Positions 56,787 through 64,000 of a stretch of 64,000 nucleotides of DNA are shown here, one piece after another. Location of the stretch: the NCBI GenBank assembly GCA_007748055.1, contig CP036279.1:7378001-7442000 (forward strand), given 5' to 3'. Position 1 is the stretch's first letter, and every line of letters begins with the position of its first letter. The translations under genes were made by a program, and so were the position numbers. Source of the stretch: Kolteria novifilia (GTDB lineage Bacteria; Planctomycetota; Planctomycetia; Kolteriales; Kolteriaceae). The notes under the pieces are model-generated. The model was given only the letters and a program-made list of their open reading frames with translations, was not told the origin of the DNA and ran no database searches.

Positions 56787-58154
56787 TCAGCCCGCCTGGG
56801 GCGTTTGCCCCTCGGCCGACTCGGCTCCCTGCTCGACTTCGTCCATGCTGATCGTTCCCTTCTCTTTGAAGAGGAACCCGAACGCGATCAGGACGATCGC
56901 CGCCCCAATGGCCGGGACGAGCCAGAAGCGATTCCAATGGGCGCCACTGGCGAGATTCTCGTCGGCGAACCACTCGAAGACATACCCCGAGATCAGCGCC
57001 CCCGCGGCCGCCCCGGCGCCGAGCGTGACGAAGGCGATGAAGCCCTGGGCCGCGCCCCGGAGTTTCTCGGGCGCCTTGTGATCGACGTAGATCTGGCCGG
57101 TGACGAAGAAAAAGTCGTAGCAGATCCCGTGCAGGATGATGCCGATGTAGAGCATCATCGGCGGGCCAAAATCCAACAGTGGATACTCGCCAACCGCATC
57201 GACCCCGGACGAGATCATCGTCGCTTGGGCGGCGCTAAAGAGAGCGTAGCGGATAACCCAGGCTCCCATGCCGACGATGAGCATCCACTTGACGCCAAGG
57301 CGAGCGAAGAAGAAGGGCATCAGCAGCATGAAGAAGATTTCGGACATCTGTCCCATGGTCATCTTGCTGGCGGGCGACTCCATGTTCAGTTCATTGAGGA
57401 AGATGTTCGTGAAGGCGTAGTAGAACTGAAGCGGGATGCAGACGAGGAACGACGCGATGACGAAAACGGCGAAGGAGCGCTCCTTCATGAGAGCCAAGGC
57501 GTCGAGACCCAAGATGTCGCGAATGCTCGGCGGTCCGTCGCTCTTGTTCGGCGGCGTGTGCGGCAGAAAGAGACAGAAGACGCCCATCACGATGCCGGTG
57601 ACCGAGGCAATCATCATGGGGATGCGAGTCGCCTCCACGCCGGTGATGCTGTCAATGGCCGGCCCCCACACTTGGAGAAACCAACTCGTGTCGCTGTAAC
57701 GCAACTGACCGATGAAGATGCCGGCGACGATCCAGCCGATCGTACCCCAGACGCGAATGCCCGGGAATTGCCGGGAGGGATCGGTCATCTGCCGGAAGGA
57801 GAGTGAGTTGGTCAGCGCCAGAGTCGGCATGTAGCAGAGGGCGTAGATGAAGAGCATCGGGAACATCGCCCCAAAGCTCTCCTGCGTCGAGGCGAAATAG
57901 AGGATGATGCCGCCGACGATGTGCAGGACCGCCAGGACCCACTGGGTGGCGAAGAAGCGGTCGGCGACCAAGCCGACGAAGAAGGGGGACACCATCGCCG
58001 CCAAGGGAATGGCCATGTAGCACAGGCCGATCTTGCTGCCGTCGAAGCTGAGTCCCTTCGCGAGAAACTCGCCGAGCACCACGAACCATAGTCCCCAGAC
58101 GAGATACTGGAGGAACATCATGCCCGAGAGGAGGGCGCGAACAGATAAGTGCAT
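56787..58154 (-). CDS. MFS transporter, nucleoside:H+ symporter-like
   Basis: The 455-residue protein has about twelve helices and resembles the nucleoside:H+ symporter branch of MFS (LSGMMFLQYLVWGLWFVVLG, LTNSLSFRQMTDPSRQFPGI, GIRVWGTIGWIVAGIFIGQL, GICYDFFFVTGQIYVDHKAP). Similar planctomycete proteins are often annotated as nucleoside or xanthosine permeases; the substrate is not proven. I chose the ATG at 58154 (MHLSVRAL); a TTG at 58175 would add seven residues, with AAGGA upstream of the ATG at a long distance. C-terminal tail is acidic. Confidence 0.8.
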   Translation of the reverse strand: MHLSVRALLSGMMFLQYLVWGLWFVVLGEFLAKGLSFDGSKIGLCYMAIPLAAMVSPFFVGLVADRFFATQWVLAVLHIVGGIILYFASTQESFGAMFPMLFIYALCYMPTLALTNSLSFRQMTDPSRQFPGIRVWGTIGWIVAGIFIGQLRYSDTSWFLQVWGPAIDSITGVEATRIPMMIASVTGIVMGVFCLFLPHTPPNKSDGPPSIRDILGLDALALMKERSFAVFVIASFLVCIPLQFYYAFTNIFLNELNMESPASKMTMGQMSEIFFMLLMPFFFARLGVKWMLIVGMGAWVIRYALFSAAQATMISSGVDAVGEYPLLDFGPPMMLYIGIILHGICYDFFFVTGQIYVDHKAPEKLRGAAQGFIAFVTLGAGAAAGALISGYVFEWFADENLASGAHWNRFWLVPAIGAAIVLIAFGFLFKEKGTISMDEVEQGAESAEGQTPQAG

Positions 58155-58730
58155 GGCGGGTGGTCTTTCCTTCAAGGCATAAAGTCGCGTAGCGGTTGTG
58201 TAGAGTCATATCCGATGTCGCGAGATGAGGCAACGCGGAAACGTGGGAAGGAGGGGCTGTCGGCCCAAGCCGCTGGGAGGAAGAGGCGATCGGTGGGCGC
58301 CGTGAAGACGCCTTGTTGCGTCAATGTTCCGCCGCGGCCGGGGGGGAGAAAGAAGAGACCCCCTCTATCTCCCCCTTGGACAAGGGGAAGCATCAGAGAG
58401 GACAAGGAGGAACATCGGAGAGGACAAGGGGGAGCCGTCTGAAGTCCTCCCTTGTCCAAGGGGGGAAAAGAGGGGTCTCTCAAGCCTCGGTCGTTGGGTG
58501 GGTCTCGACCCACCTTCCGTCTCTCTCTTTGGCGGTAGCTCGGCCCACTCAACAATGTTTCCCGCATGCCCAGGTCGAGCGTTGGCATGGCGCCCAAGAG
58601 ATCCTTGGGCAATGAAACGCCCCGCGACAACCGTCGCTGGCCGTTGAACGACTCGAACAGCGCCTCCCTTGGGCCCCAACGCTCCCGTCTTGCTCGGGGA
58701 CGTGAACAACGTTCGCCGCCACCTACTCAC
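58155..58730. repeat. 576-bp intergenic region built of dispersed repeats
   Basis: It holds two copies of the CCCCCTTG(GA)CAAGGGG element (58355-58390, with the full GAGACCCCCTCTATC flank, and 58446-58465 in the form CCCTTGTCCAAGGGGG), AGAGGACAAGG duplications between them (58395-58430), the palindrome GGGTGGGTCTCGACCCACC (58497-58515), and a GTGGGCAT-family palindrome (58563-58600: GCATGCCCAGGTCGAGCGTT then GGCATGGCGCCCAAGAG). No gene is evident. Confidence 0.8.
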
Positions 58731-60254
58731 TCACAGAAAAATCGATTGGTACTCGTCCTCGGCTTCGTCGCCGCGAGGGTCAGACTCAATGTCGAAGTCG
58801 ACCAACGACTGCCGGAGCTTGTCGATGGGAGGCAAGTGGCCGGTGAAGAGTTTGGCGATGTATTGCATCTGATGGAGGAAGACCTCGAGCGGCTCGATCG
58901 GTGCCCCCTTGAATCGAGCCAGTTCCTTGAGGAATCCCGACGGCTGTGGAAAGCTCGTCAGATCGACACACGCGAGACCGGGGCGCGCCATGGTGATGGG
59001 AATGTCGATCGCCGGCTGACCGGGATTCTCATCGTGGCTGCAAATGACCATCCCGTCACTCAGCGTCGAGAAGACCTGATTTCTCGCCACGTAGCGACCG
59101 TGCCCGCCGAGTTCGTGGACGATCTTCTCGGCTCGTTCGTTGTCGTCGTCGGCCATGACCAAGCGTGCGTCGTGATCGAGCAACGTCGCCGCGATCGCTC
59201 GCGCCGTTCCCGAGCCACCGATGACAAGGACCGACCGCCCCGACACCGACTTGGTTCCCTCATTACTCCGATCGATCCCTTCCGCCAGGCAGGCGGTCAC
59301 CGCACGCGAGAGCGTGTGAAACCCGTGCCATTCCCCCTCGCGAATCGCGATCACATCGGCCGACTCGGCCAAACGACACGACCGCGACCACTTGGTGACG
59401 ATCTCGAGAATCTCCTCGCGATGCTTCGCGTCGACGATCAGCCCCGCTAGCCGGATCGACTTGGCGATCTTCGCGAAGAGCGGAATACTTCCGACTTCCA
59501 ACGGGAGACAGCGTAGCGGCGACTTGTGGATCTGGAAGGCCTGGTTGAGGATCCGCGCGGTCGCCAACTGCTCCTCGGCGTTCCCCGTCACCGCGACGAG
59601 AGGGGTCTTGCGACCGATATTGCGAATGTCATACGCCTCTTCCAGATCGAACACGCTCAGCAAACCCGAGTCGGCTTCGAGCCCCTTCTCCAAGGCGGCG
59701 TAGCTCCACGGCGACCCGAGACGAGGCCCCAGGATGTTGAGCATCCGCCCCGACTTCCCCAAGCCAACCGCCACCGTCGGGACATCGGACTTGGCCATGA
59801 TCTTCACGAACGGCCACGCTTCCTCCGGGGTCCGGGCGGGCAACGTCAGCTTGATGACATCCGGATCGCTGCCCAGGCAATGATGATACTTCTCGTCGAG
59901 GTCCTTCGGAATCTCATCGCAACTCGTGAAGGTGATGATTCGCTTCGTCGGACCGAATCTCTTCACGTGATTGACACAATCGTGTTCGATCTCGACGTAG
60001 TCGGCCCCTTCGACGACCGCTTGCCGCAACAGCGCCAGTCGAGCTTCCTCGGTGCCGTGCCAACTCCCGCCATCCTGCTGGCGGCGGCAAGAGACGATCA
60101 CCGGCTTTCGCGCCGCTTTGATCAATTCGTTGACATCCGGGGATTTCTCGAACCGATCGAGCCTGATTTCAATCAGATCACAACGCGCCGAGGCGTTGTA
60201 AAGATCAACCAGGGCCAGATGGCGAGACGTTTGCGCAATCGAAACGCAGATCAT
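58731..60254 (-). CDS. AroD-AroE-like fusion lacking key catalytic residues
   Basis: The 507-residue protein has an N-terminal type I 3-dehydroquinate dehydratase-like half (about 1-215) and a C-terminal shikimate dehydrogenase-like half (about 216-470). Half 1 keeps the first-strand Glu (LIEIRLDRFE), Lys135 (VIKLTLPARTPEEA) and Arg170, but the catalytic His is absent: TFTSCDEIPKD stands where family members have a His-Asp. Half 2 keeps a Rossmann motif (VLVIGGSGTARAIAA) but the SxS motif (NAEEQLATAR), the catalytic Lys (VDAKHREE, Arg) and the Asn-Thr-Asp (GFHT) are lost. The two halves would normally make steps 3 and 4 of the shikimate pathway. It may be a pseudoenzyme or have a new role. 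The ATG at 60254 (GGAG upstream) starts the first strand. Confidence 0.7.
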   Translation of the reverse strand: MICVSIAQTSRHLALVDLYNASARCDLIEIRLDRFEKSPDVNELIKAARKPVIVSCRRQQDGGSWHGTEEARLALLRQAVVEGADYVEIEHDCVNHVKRFGPTKRIITFTSCDEIPKDLDEKYHHCLGSDPDVIKLTLPARTPEEAWPFVKIMAKSDVPTVAVGLGKSGRMLNILGPRLGSPWSYAALEKGLEADSGLLSVFDLEEAYDIRNIGRKTPLVAVTGNAEEQLATARILNQAFQIHKSPLRCLPLEVGSIPLFAKIAKSIRLAGLIVDAKHREEILEIVTKWSRSCRLAESADVIAIREGEWHGFHTLSRAVTACLAEGIDRSNEGTKSVSGRSVLVIGGSGTARAIAATLLDHDARLVMADDDNERAEKIVHELGGHGRYVARNQVFSTLSDGMVICSHDENPGQPAIDIPITMARPGLACVDLTSFPQPSGFLKELARFKGAPIEPLEVFLHQMQYIAKLFTGHLPPIDKLRQSLVDFDIESDPRGDEAEDEYQSIFL

Positions 60255-60492
60255 GGGGTCGCTCCATACCTCCAACGCAAGCGTCCGACACATCGCCGCG
60301 ACGGGAGCGGAGGTCGTGGACGAGAAGACATCCACCTCGGCCCTCGACGCCGGCTTGACGCTCAAGGAACAGTCTATCGGTCGGCGCCCTTCGGTGCACC
60401 GTCCTTGTGAAGGATGGTTGCCGCCTTGACCGCTCGTGACTTAGGATGAGAGGAAACCGAAACGTGAAGTTCCCAACCAAAGACGAGAACGA

Positions 60493-61668
60493 ATGGACAA
60501 TCAATCATTTGACGACCTCTCCGCGGCCCTCGAAACCAGCGGTGCGGACGGCCTTTTCGACAAGCTCGTTTCCTCCCTCGAGAAGGAAGGCGACTATGCC
60601 GTCCTCTTCGAGGCCCTGCTCATGAAGATCCGCCACGAATTGGGGCTCCCCCTGGTGCAAACCGGATTGAGCGGCACGGTGCCCAAGGAACTAGAGTCGG
60701 TCTACGAGCAGAAGGTGATCGAAGCCTGTCGCCACATCGGCCAGTGCTACATTGACGCCGGGGATCTCTCCTCGGCCTTTCAATACTGCAACATGGTCGG
60801 GGAATTCGAGCCGCTTCGAGAAGCGATCGAAAACGTGACCATCGATGAGGATGATCCCGAGGCGGCCGAGAACCTCATCGAGATCGCGGTCACCCAGGGC
60901 GTCCATCCCCAAAAGGGGCTCGCGTTGATCCTCGACTACTACGGCACCTGCCAAGCGATCACCGCCTGTGAAGGAATCATTAACCAGGGAACTCCCAAGG
61001 CCGCCCGTGACGCTTGCGTCCGGCTCCTGGTCCAGCGGCTCCACGAGGAGTTGACGCGCAACCTCGCCGCCGTGATCGAGGACAAGGAAGGCTCCGCGCC
61101 GGCGGCCGCCAGTGTGCCCCTCCTGCTCAAGGACCGCGCGTGGCTCTTCGACAATGACAACTACCACATCGATACCTCCCACTTGAGTTCCGTCGTGCGG
61201 ATGGCACGTCTTCTGGAGAAGTGCCAAGAGACTTTCCTGGCGATCCAGCTTTGCGAGTACGGGCGTCGTCTGTCCGAGCAGTACCGCTATCCCGAGGCGG
61301 CTCCCTTCGAGGACATCTACGAGGACAGCCTCATCTACCTGCGGGCGCTGGCCGGGATCGAGATCAACAAGGGGGTCGAGCACTTCCTCGCCAAGGCCGA
61401 ACGTTCCGATCCGATGGAAACGGGGATCTTCCCTTGGCAGGTCGCGATCAGCTTGCTGCAAGCGGCGGGTCGTGTCGATGAAGCGGTCGCCCTGGCTCGC
61501 TCGAAGATGAATCGCGATGCGGGCAACTCCCTGCAATCCCCGGTCAACCAACTCTGCCAGGAGACGGGTCAGTTCACCGAGATGGCCGATCTCGCCCGCC
61601 GACGAGGCGACCTCGTGAGTTACGCCGCCGCGCTGTTGCAACGCGAGACGACCGATTCGAAAGCGTGA
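60493..61668 (+). CDS. Helical-repeat cytosolic protein, unknown
   Basis: The 391-residue product is helical, acidic and lacks a signal peptide. It has helix pairs that resemble TPR-type scaffolds (YAVLFEALLMKIRHELGLP, VIEACRHIGQCYIDAGDLSS, FQYCNMVGEFEPLREAIENV, VAISLLQAAGRVDEAVALAR). I do not recognise a named family. It is divergent from the AroD-AroE-like gene and followed by MOSC and Sir2 genes on the same strand (gap of 68 nt). A role as a protein-interaction scaffold is inferred from shape only. Confidence 0.65.
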   Translation: MDNQSFDDLSAALETSGADGLFDKLVSSLEKEGDYAVLFEALLMKIRHELGLPLVQTGLSGTVPKELESVYEQKVIEACRHIGQCYIDAGDLSSAFQYCNMVGEFEPLREAIENVTIDEDDPEAAENLIEIAVTQGVHPQKGLALILDYYGTCQAITACEGIINQGTPKAARDACVRLLVQRLHEELTRNLAAVIEDKEGSAPAAASVPLLLKDRAWLFDNDNYHIDTSHLSSVVRMARLLEKCQETFLAIQLCEYGRRLSEQYRYPEAAPFEDIYEDSLIYLRALAGIEINKGVEHFLAKAERSDPMETGIFPWQVAISLLQAAGRVDEAVALARSKMNRDAGNSLQSPVNQLCQETGQFTEMADLARRRGDLVSYAAALLQRETTDSKA

Positions 61669-61736
61669 ACCTCGCGTCCCTCGAGCCCCCTCCTTCCTCG
61701 TGAACGCATCATCGTCCCCGGCCCAGGAACAGGCTC

Positions 61737-62510
61737 ATGCCGCGACTCGCGGGCATCACCATCTTCCCCTTCAAGTCGCTCGCCGGCGTGCGGGTCGAGC
61801 GACGACCGCTTAGGTCCCAGGGTGCCCTGAGCGGTGACCGGACGTACGCGCTCGTCGATGCCGACGGACGCTACATCAATGGCAAGAGGACCGCGGCGGT
61901 TCATCTCCTCCGCAGCACCTTTTCGGACGACTTGCGAACGATCCATCTCCGTACGGGCGAGACGTCGCGGACGTTCGATCTGGAGACGGAACGTGCGGAA
62001 CTACAGAGTTGGTGTTCCGACTTCTTCGCGCAACCGCTCACCCTTCGCGTCAGCCCAGACGGCGGCTTTCCGGACGATACCGAAAGTCCCGGGCCGACGT
62101 TGATCAGCACCGCCACGCTCAAGGCGGTGGCCCGTTGGTTTCCTGGGCTCCCGGTCGATGAAGTTCGCCGGCGCTTTCGCGCCAACCTCGAGATTGACGC
62201 CGACGAGCCCTTCTGGGAGGACCGCTTGCTGAGCCGAGGCGAGGAGCCCTGTCGATTCTCGATCGGCGGAGTGACGCTCCTTGGGACAACCTGCAGCAAG
62301 CGCTGCGTCGTCCCGAGCCGCGATTCCCACACGGGAGAACCGTGGCCCGGTTTCCAGAAGGAGTTCCTCCAGCGCCGCCAAGCCTCCCTTCCCGCGTGGG
62401 CACCGCCCGAACGGTTCGACCATACCTATCGGCTCGCGGTCAATACGAAGGTCCCTGAATCGGAATGGGACAAGACGCTAACGGTCGGCGACCGCTTGGA
62501 ACTCTTGTGA
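61737..62510 (+). CDS. MOSC domain protein (YcbX/mARC type)
   Basis: The 257-residue protein has the MOSC N-terminal barrel (ITIFPFKSLAGVRVERRPLR, GDRTYALVDADGRYINGKRT) and a C-terminal MOSC domain (FRANLEIDADEPFWEDRLLS) with TTCSKRCVVPSRDSHTGEP, where the conserved Cys of the MOSC motif binds the molybdenum cofactor. Such proteins reduce N-hydroxylated compounds or handle Mo-sulfide. The gene ends 14 nt before the Sir2 start, so the two are likely one transcript. Confidence 0.88.
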   Translation: MPRLAGITIFPFKSLAGVRVERRPLRSQGALSGDRTYALVDADGRYINGKRTAAVHLLRSTFSDDLRTIHLRTGETSRTFDLETERAELQSWCSDFFAQPLTLRVSPDGGFPDDTESPGPTLISTATLKAVARWFPGLPVDEVRRRFRANLEIDADEPFWEDRLLSRGEEPCRFSIGGVTLLGTTCSKRCVVPSRDSHTGEPWPGFQKEFLQRRQASLPAWAPPERFDHTYRLAVNTKVPESEWDKTLTVGDRLELL

Positions 62511-62523
62511 GGAGAGTCGAGAC

Positions 62524-63351
62524 GTGACCGATGCCAGCCTCGAACTCGCGGCGCGGACGATCGCCGAAGCCGACGCCCTCGTCGTCGCCGCCGGTGCCGG
62601 CATGGGTGTCGATTCGGGCCTTCCCGACTTTCGCGGGGACACGGGGTTTTGGAAGGCGTACCCGCCCCTCCAGAAGCTCGGCATTCGCTTCGTCGAGATG
62701 GCCAACCCGAGCTGGTTCGATCGCGACCCGACACTGGCGTGGGGGTTCTATGGGCACCGGCTCGAACTCTACCGGCAAACCGAGCCTCATGCCGGGTTCG
62801 GCCTCTTGCTCGAGTGGTGTCGGCAGCGCCCCGCGGGCTACTTCGTCTTCACCTCCAACGTCGACGGCCACTTTCAGCGTGCCGGCTTCGAAGACAGCCG
62901 GGTCGTCGAGTGTCACGGCTCGCTGAACCACCTTCAGTGCTCGAATCCCTGCGGTGACGCCATCTGGTCAGCGAACGCAACAAGCATTAGCGTAGCCGAG
63001 GCGACGATGCGCGCAGGAGAACCGCTCCCTCGGTGCCCCACGTGTGATTCGACGGCGCGGCCGAATGTCTTGATGTTCGGCGATGGTCGCTGGGTGGGGG
63101 AGCGCACGGATGATCAACAGCGACGGCTCGAGGACTGGATCAGCGGGCTGGGGAGTAGGAAGGCCGTCATTGTCGAATGCGGGGCGGGAATGGCGGTGCC
63201 CACTGTTCGTCATGCTTCCGAGCAGATCGCTCGGATCACCGGTGGGAGACTCATTCGAATCAATCCGCGCGAAGCCGAGGTGCCGAGAGGGCAACTCTCC
63301 GTTCCCCTGGGAGCGCTGTTCGCGCTGGAAGAGATGGCAAAACGAATGTAG
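62524..63351 (+). CDS. Sir2-family NAD-dependent deacylase
   Basis: The 275-residue protein has the sirtuin motifs: VVAAGAGMGVDSGLPDFRG (NAD site), TSNVDGHFQRAGF, ECHGSLNHLQC with the catalytic His, a four-Cys-type zinc site (QCSNPCGD and RCPTCDSTARPNV), and VECGAGMAVP, then INPREAEVP. It removes acyl groups from Lys with NAD, giving O-acyl-ADP-ribose, a substrate of macrodomain proteins such as the one at 19867. The start is a GTG; the MOSC gene ends 14 nt upstream. Confidence 0.9.
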   Translation: MTDASLELAARTIAEADALVVAAGAGMGVDSGLPDFRGDTGFWKAYPPLQKLGIRFVEMANPSWFDRDPTLAWGFYGHRLELYRQTEPHAGFGLLLEWCRQRPAGYFVFTSNVDGHFQRAGFEDSRVVECHGSLNHLQCSNPCGDAIWSANATSISVAEATMRAGEPLPRCPTCDSTARPNVLMFGDGRWVGERTDDQQRRLEDWISGLGSRKAVIVECGAGMAVPTVRHASEQIARITGGRLIRINPREAEVPRGQLSVPLGALFALEEMAKRM

Positions 63352-63428
63352 CGTCCTGATTGGCAAGTTCGCTACGGGAAATCTCGGCCCTCAGATCGTG
63401 CGTGAGATCGTCCAATAACAGGCGTTTC

Positions 63429-63466
63429 CGGCATGCCACGGCGAGTGTGGGCGTGGCACTCAAGAG
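63429..63466. repeat. REP-like palindrome, GTGGGCAT family (gamma)
   Basis: CGGCATGCCACGGCGAGTGT then GGGCGTGGCACTCAAG. Arms are imperfect. On the minus strand it begins GAGTGCCACGCCC, close to the GGGTGCCA tag. It lies between convergent genes. Confidence 0.65.
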
Positions 63467-63510
63467 TTTTCTTGCCAATGAGTTAACCAATCAGGACAGG
63501 AGTGACTCGT

Positions 63511-63963
63511 TCACTTCTTGAGATCGAAAGCGAACTCGTTCGACTGATCCTCAAGCACATTGACCGTGAGTTCCGACGTGTCGAAGGAGGCGTAACGCTC
63601 GGGAGTGAGCCAAGTGATCTTCGGCTTGGACGAGGCGCCCCGGCGATCCTCTTCCGAGGCTTCGGCCGCCGTTTCGATGCTCTTGTTGATCGAGACGCGT
63701 TGCGGTCCGGCGACAGCACCGTCGCTGGCCTCGAACGTCGTGAGCTGAAATCGTCCCGCCGCGTCGGTCGTCCCGTAGGCGGAGCGTGACTTCTCTTGCG
63801 ATTGGAAGAGAACCACCGCCCCTTCGACCGGCTCACCGGCGAGCGTGACCACGCCGGAGACGGGGTAGACCGGTGGCCGACTTTTCTCCCACTTGTCCAT
63901 CGGCCCCGACGACCCACACCCGACGATCACCAGGGTGCTGACGGCGACATACCACGGTTTCAT
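63511..63963 (-). CDS. Lipoprotein with carboxypeptidase-regulatory-like domain
   Basis: The 150-residue product has a lipobox (STLVIVGC, Cys at about residue 16) and a beta-sandwich of the carboxypeptidase-regulatory/transthyretin-like type: PVYPVSGVVTLAGEPVEGAV, GTTDAAGRFQLTTFEASDGA, PQRVSINKS. Such short lipoproteins commonly follow DUF1559 genes in planctomycetes, and the upstream partner would lie beyond the right edge. GGGAG precedes the ATG at 63963. A cell-envelope role is likely. Confidence 0.85.
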   Translation of the reverse strand: MKPWYVAVSTLVIVGCGSSGPMDKWEKSRPPVYPVSGVVTLAGEPVEGAVVLFQSQEKSRSAYGTTDAAGRFQLTTFEASDGAVAGPQRVSINKSIETAAEASEEDRRGASSKPKITWLTPERYASFDTSELTVNVLEDQSNEFAFDLKK

Positions 63964-64000
63964 AGAGATTGGACTCCCAGTCAGTCACTGGCAAGCGTGT

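Overview
The window reads as a GC-rich planctomycete chromosome segment. The evidence is a truncated DUF1559 (H-X9-DG) protein at the left edge, a carboxypeptidase-regulatory-like lipoprotein at the right edge, large PQQ/TPR and Kelch secreted proteins, an FHA-GGDEF protein, a PP2C phosphatase and low gene density with wide, repeat-filled intergenic spaces. I see about 45 protein genes and one tRNA-Arg(CCG). I found no transposase, integrase, prophage or CRISPR array. The exact genus cannot be read from the sequence.

Layout. 1-9.5 kb: DUF1559 end, small lipoprotein, DUF4198-Kelch protein, a 1,663-codon PQQ/TPR protein whose stop overlaps the start of a squalene-cyclase-fold protein, then a 34-residue gene with a near-perfect ribosome binding site. 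9.6-14.8 kb: nucleotidyltransferase, flavin-reductase-like protein, SthA transhydrogenase, membrane-anchored leucine-rich repeat protein, peptide deformylase. 15-20 kb: RND adaptor and pump. 20-25 kb: macrodomain protein, degenerate receiver protein coupled to glycogen phosphorylase, HemF, a membrane protein. 25-33 kb: metal-binding lipoprotein/substrate-binding protein with a consensus promoter, DinB-like protein, HtrA protease, then a CPA2 antiporter plus a small charged protein bracketed by two arrays of a 158-bp repeat. 33-46 kb: FabI, ABC ATPase, PP2C phosphatase, MoxR ATPase, MscS-cNMP channel, SDR, PhoD, tRNA-Arg. 46-64 kb: DUF4914 P-loop protein, two MFS carriers, FAD amine oxidase, ClpC, FHA-GGDEF, an AroD-AroE-like fusion lacking key catalytic residues, MOSC and Sir2 proteins, lipoprotein.

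The most unusual feature is the repeat content. (i) Three stem-loop families with different stems share a 5' GGGTG(G/C)C tag and, in most copies, a CTTG-type loop, so they look like one REP-like superfamily. (ii) A 158-bp composite unit carries two such elements in opposite orientation plus a third hairpin. It is tandemly amplified on both sides of the antiporter, and differences between copies fall often in loops while stems stay intact. (iii) A 33-bp unit has expanded independently at two loci in opposite orientation. (iv) A 30-bp unit has expanded in frame inside the 5' end of the PQQ gene. No REP-associated transposase lies in the window, so the mobilising enzyme, if there is one, must be elsewhere.

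Several proteins appear to have lost catalytic residues: the AroD-AroE fusion, the EIIA-like domain of the antiporter (Thr in place of the phosphorylated His), the Q-loop of the ABC ATPase, and the receiver domain upstream-coupled to GlgP.
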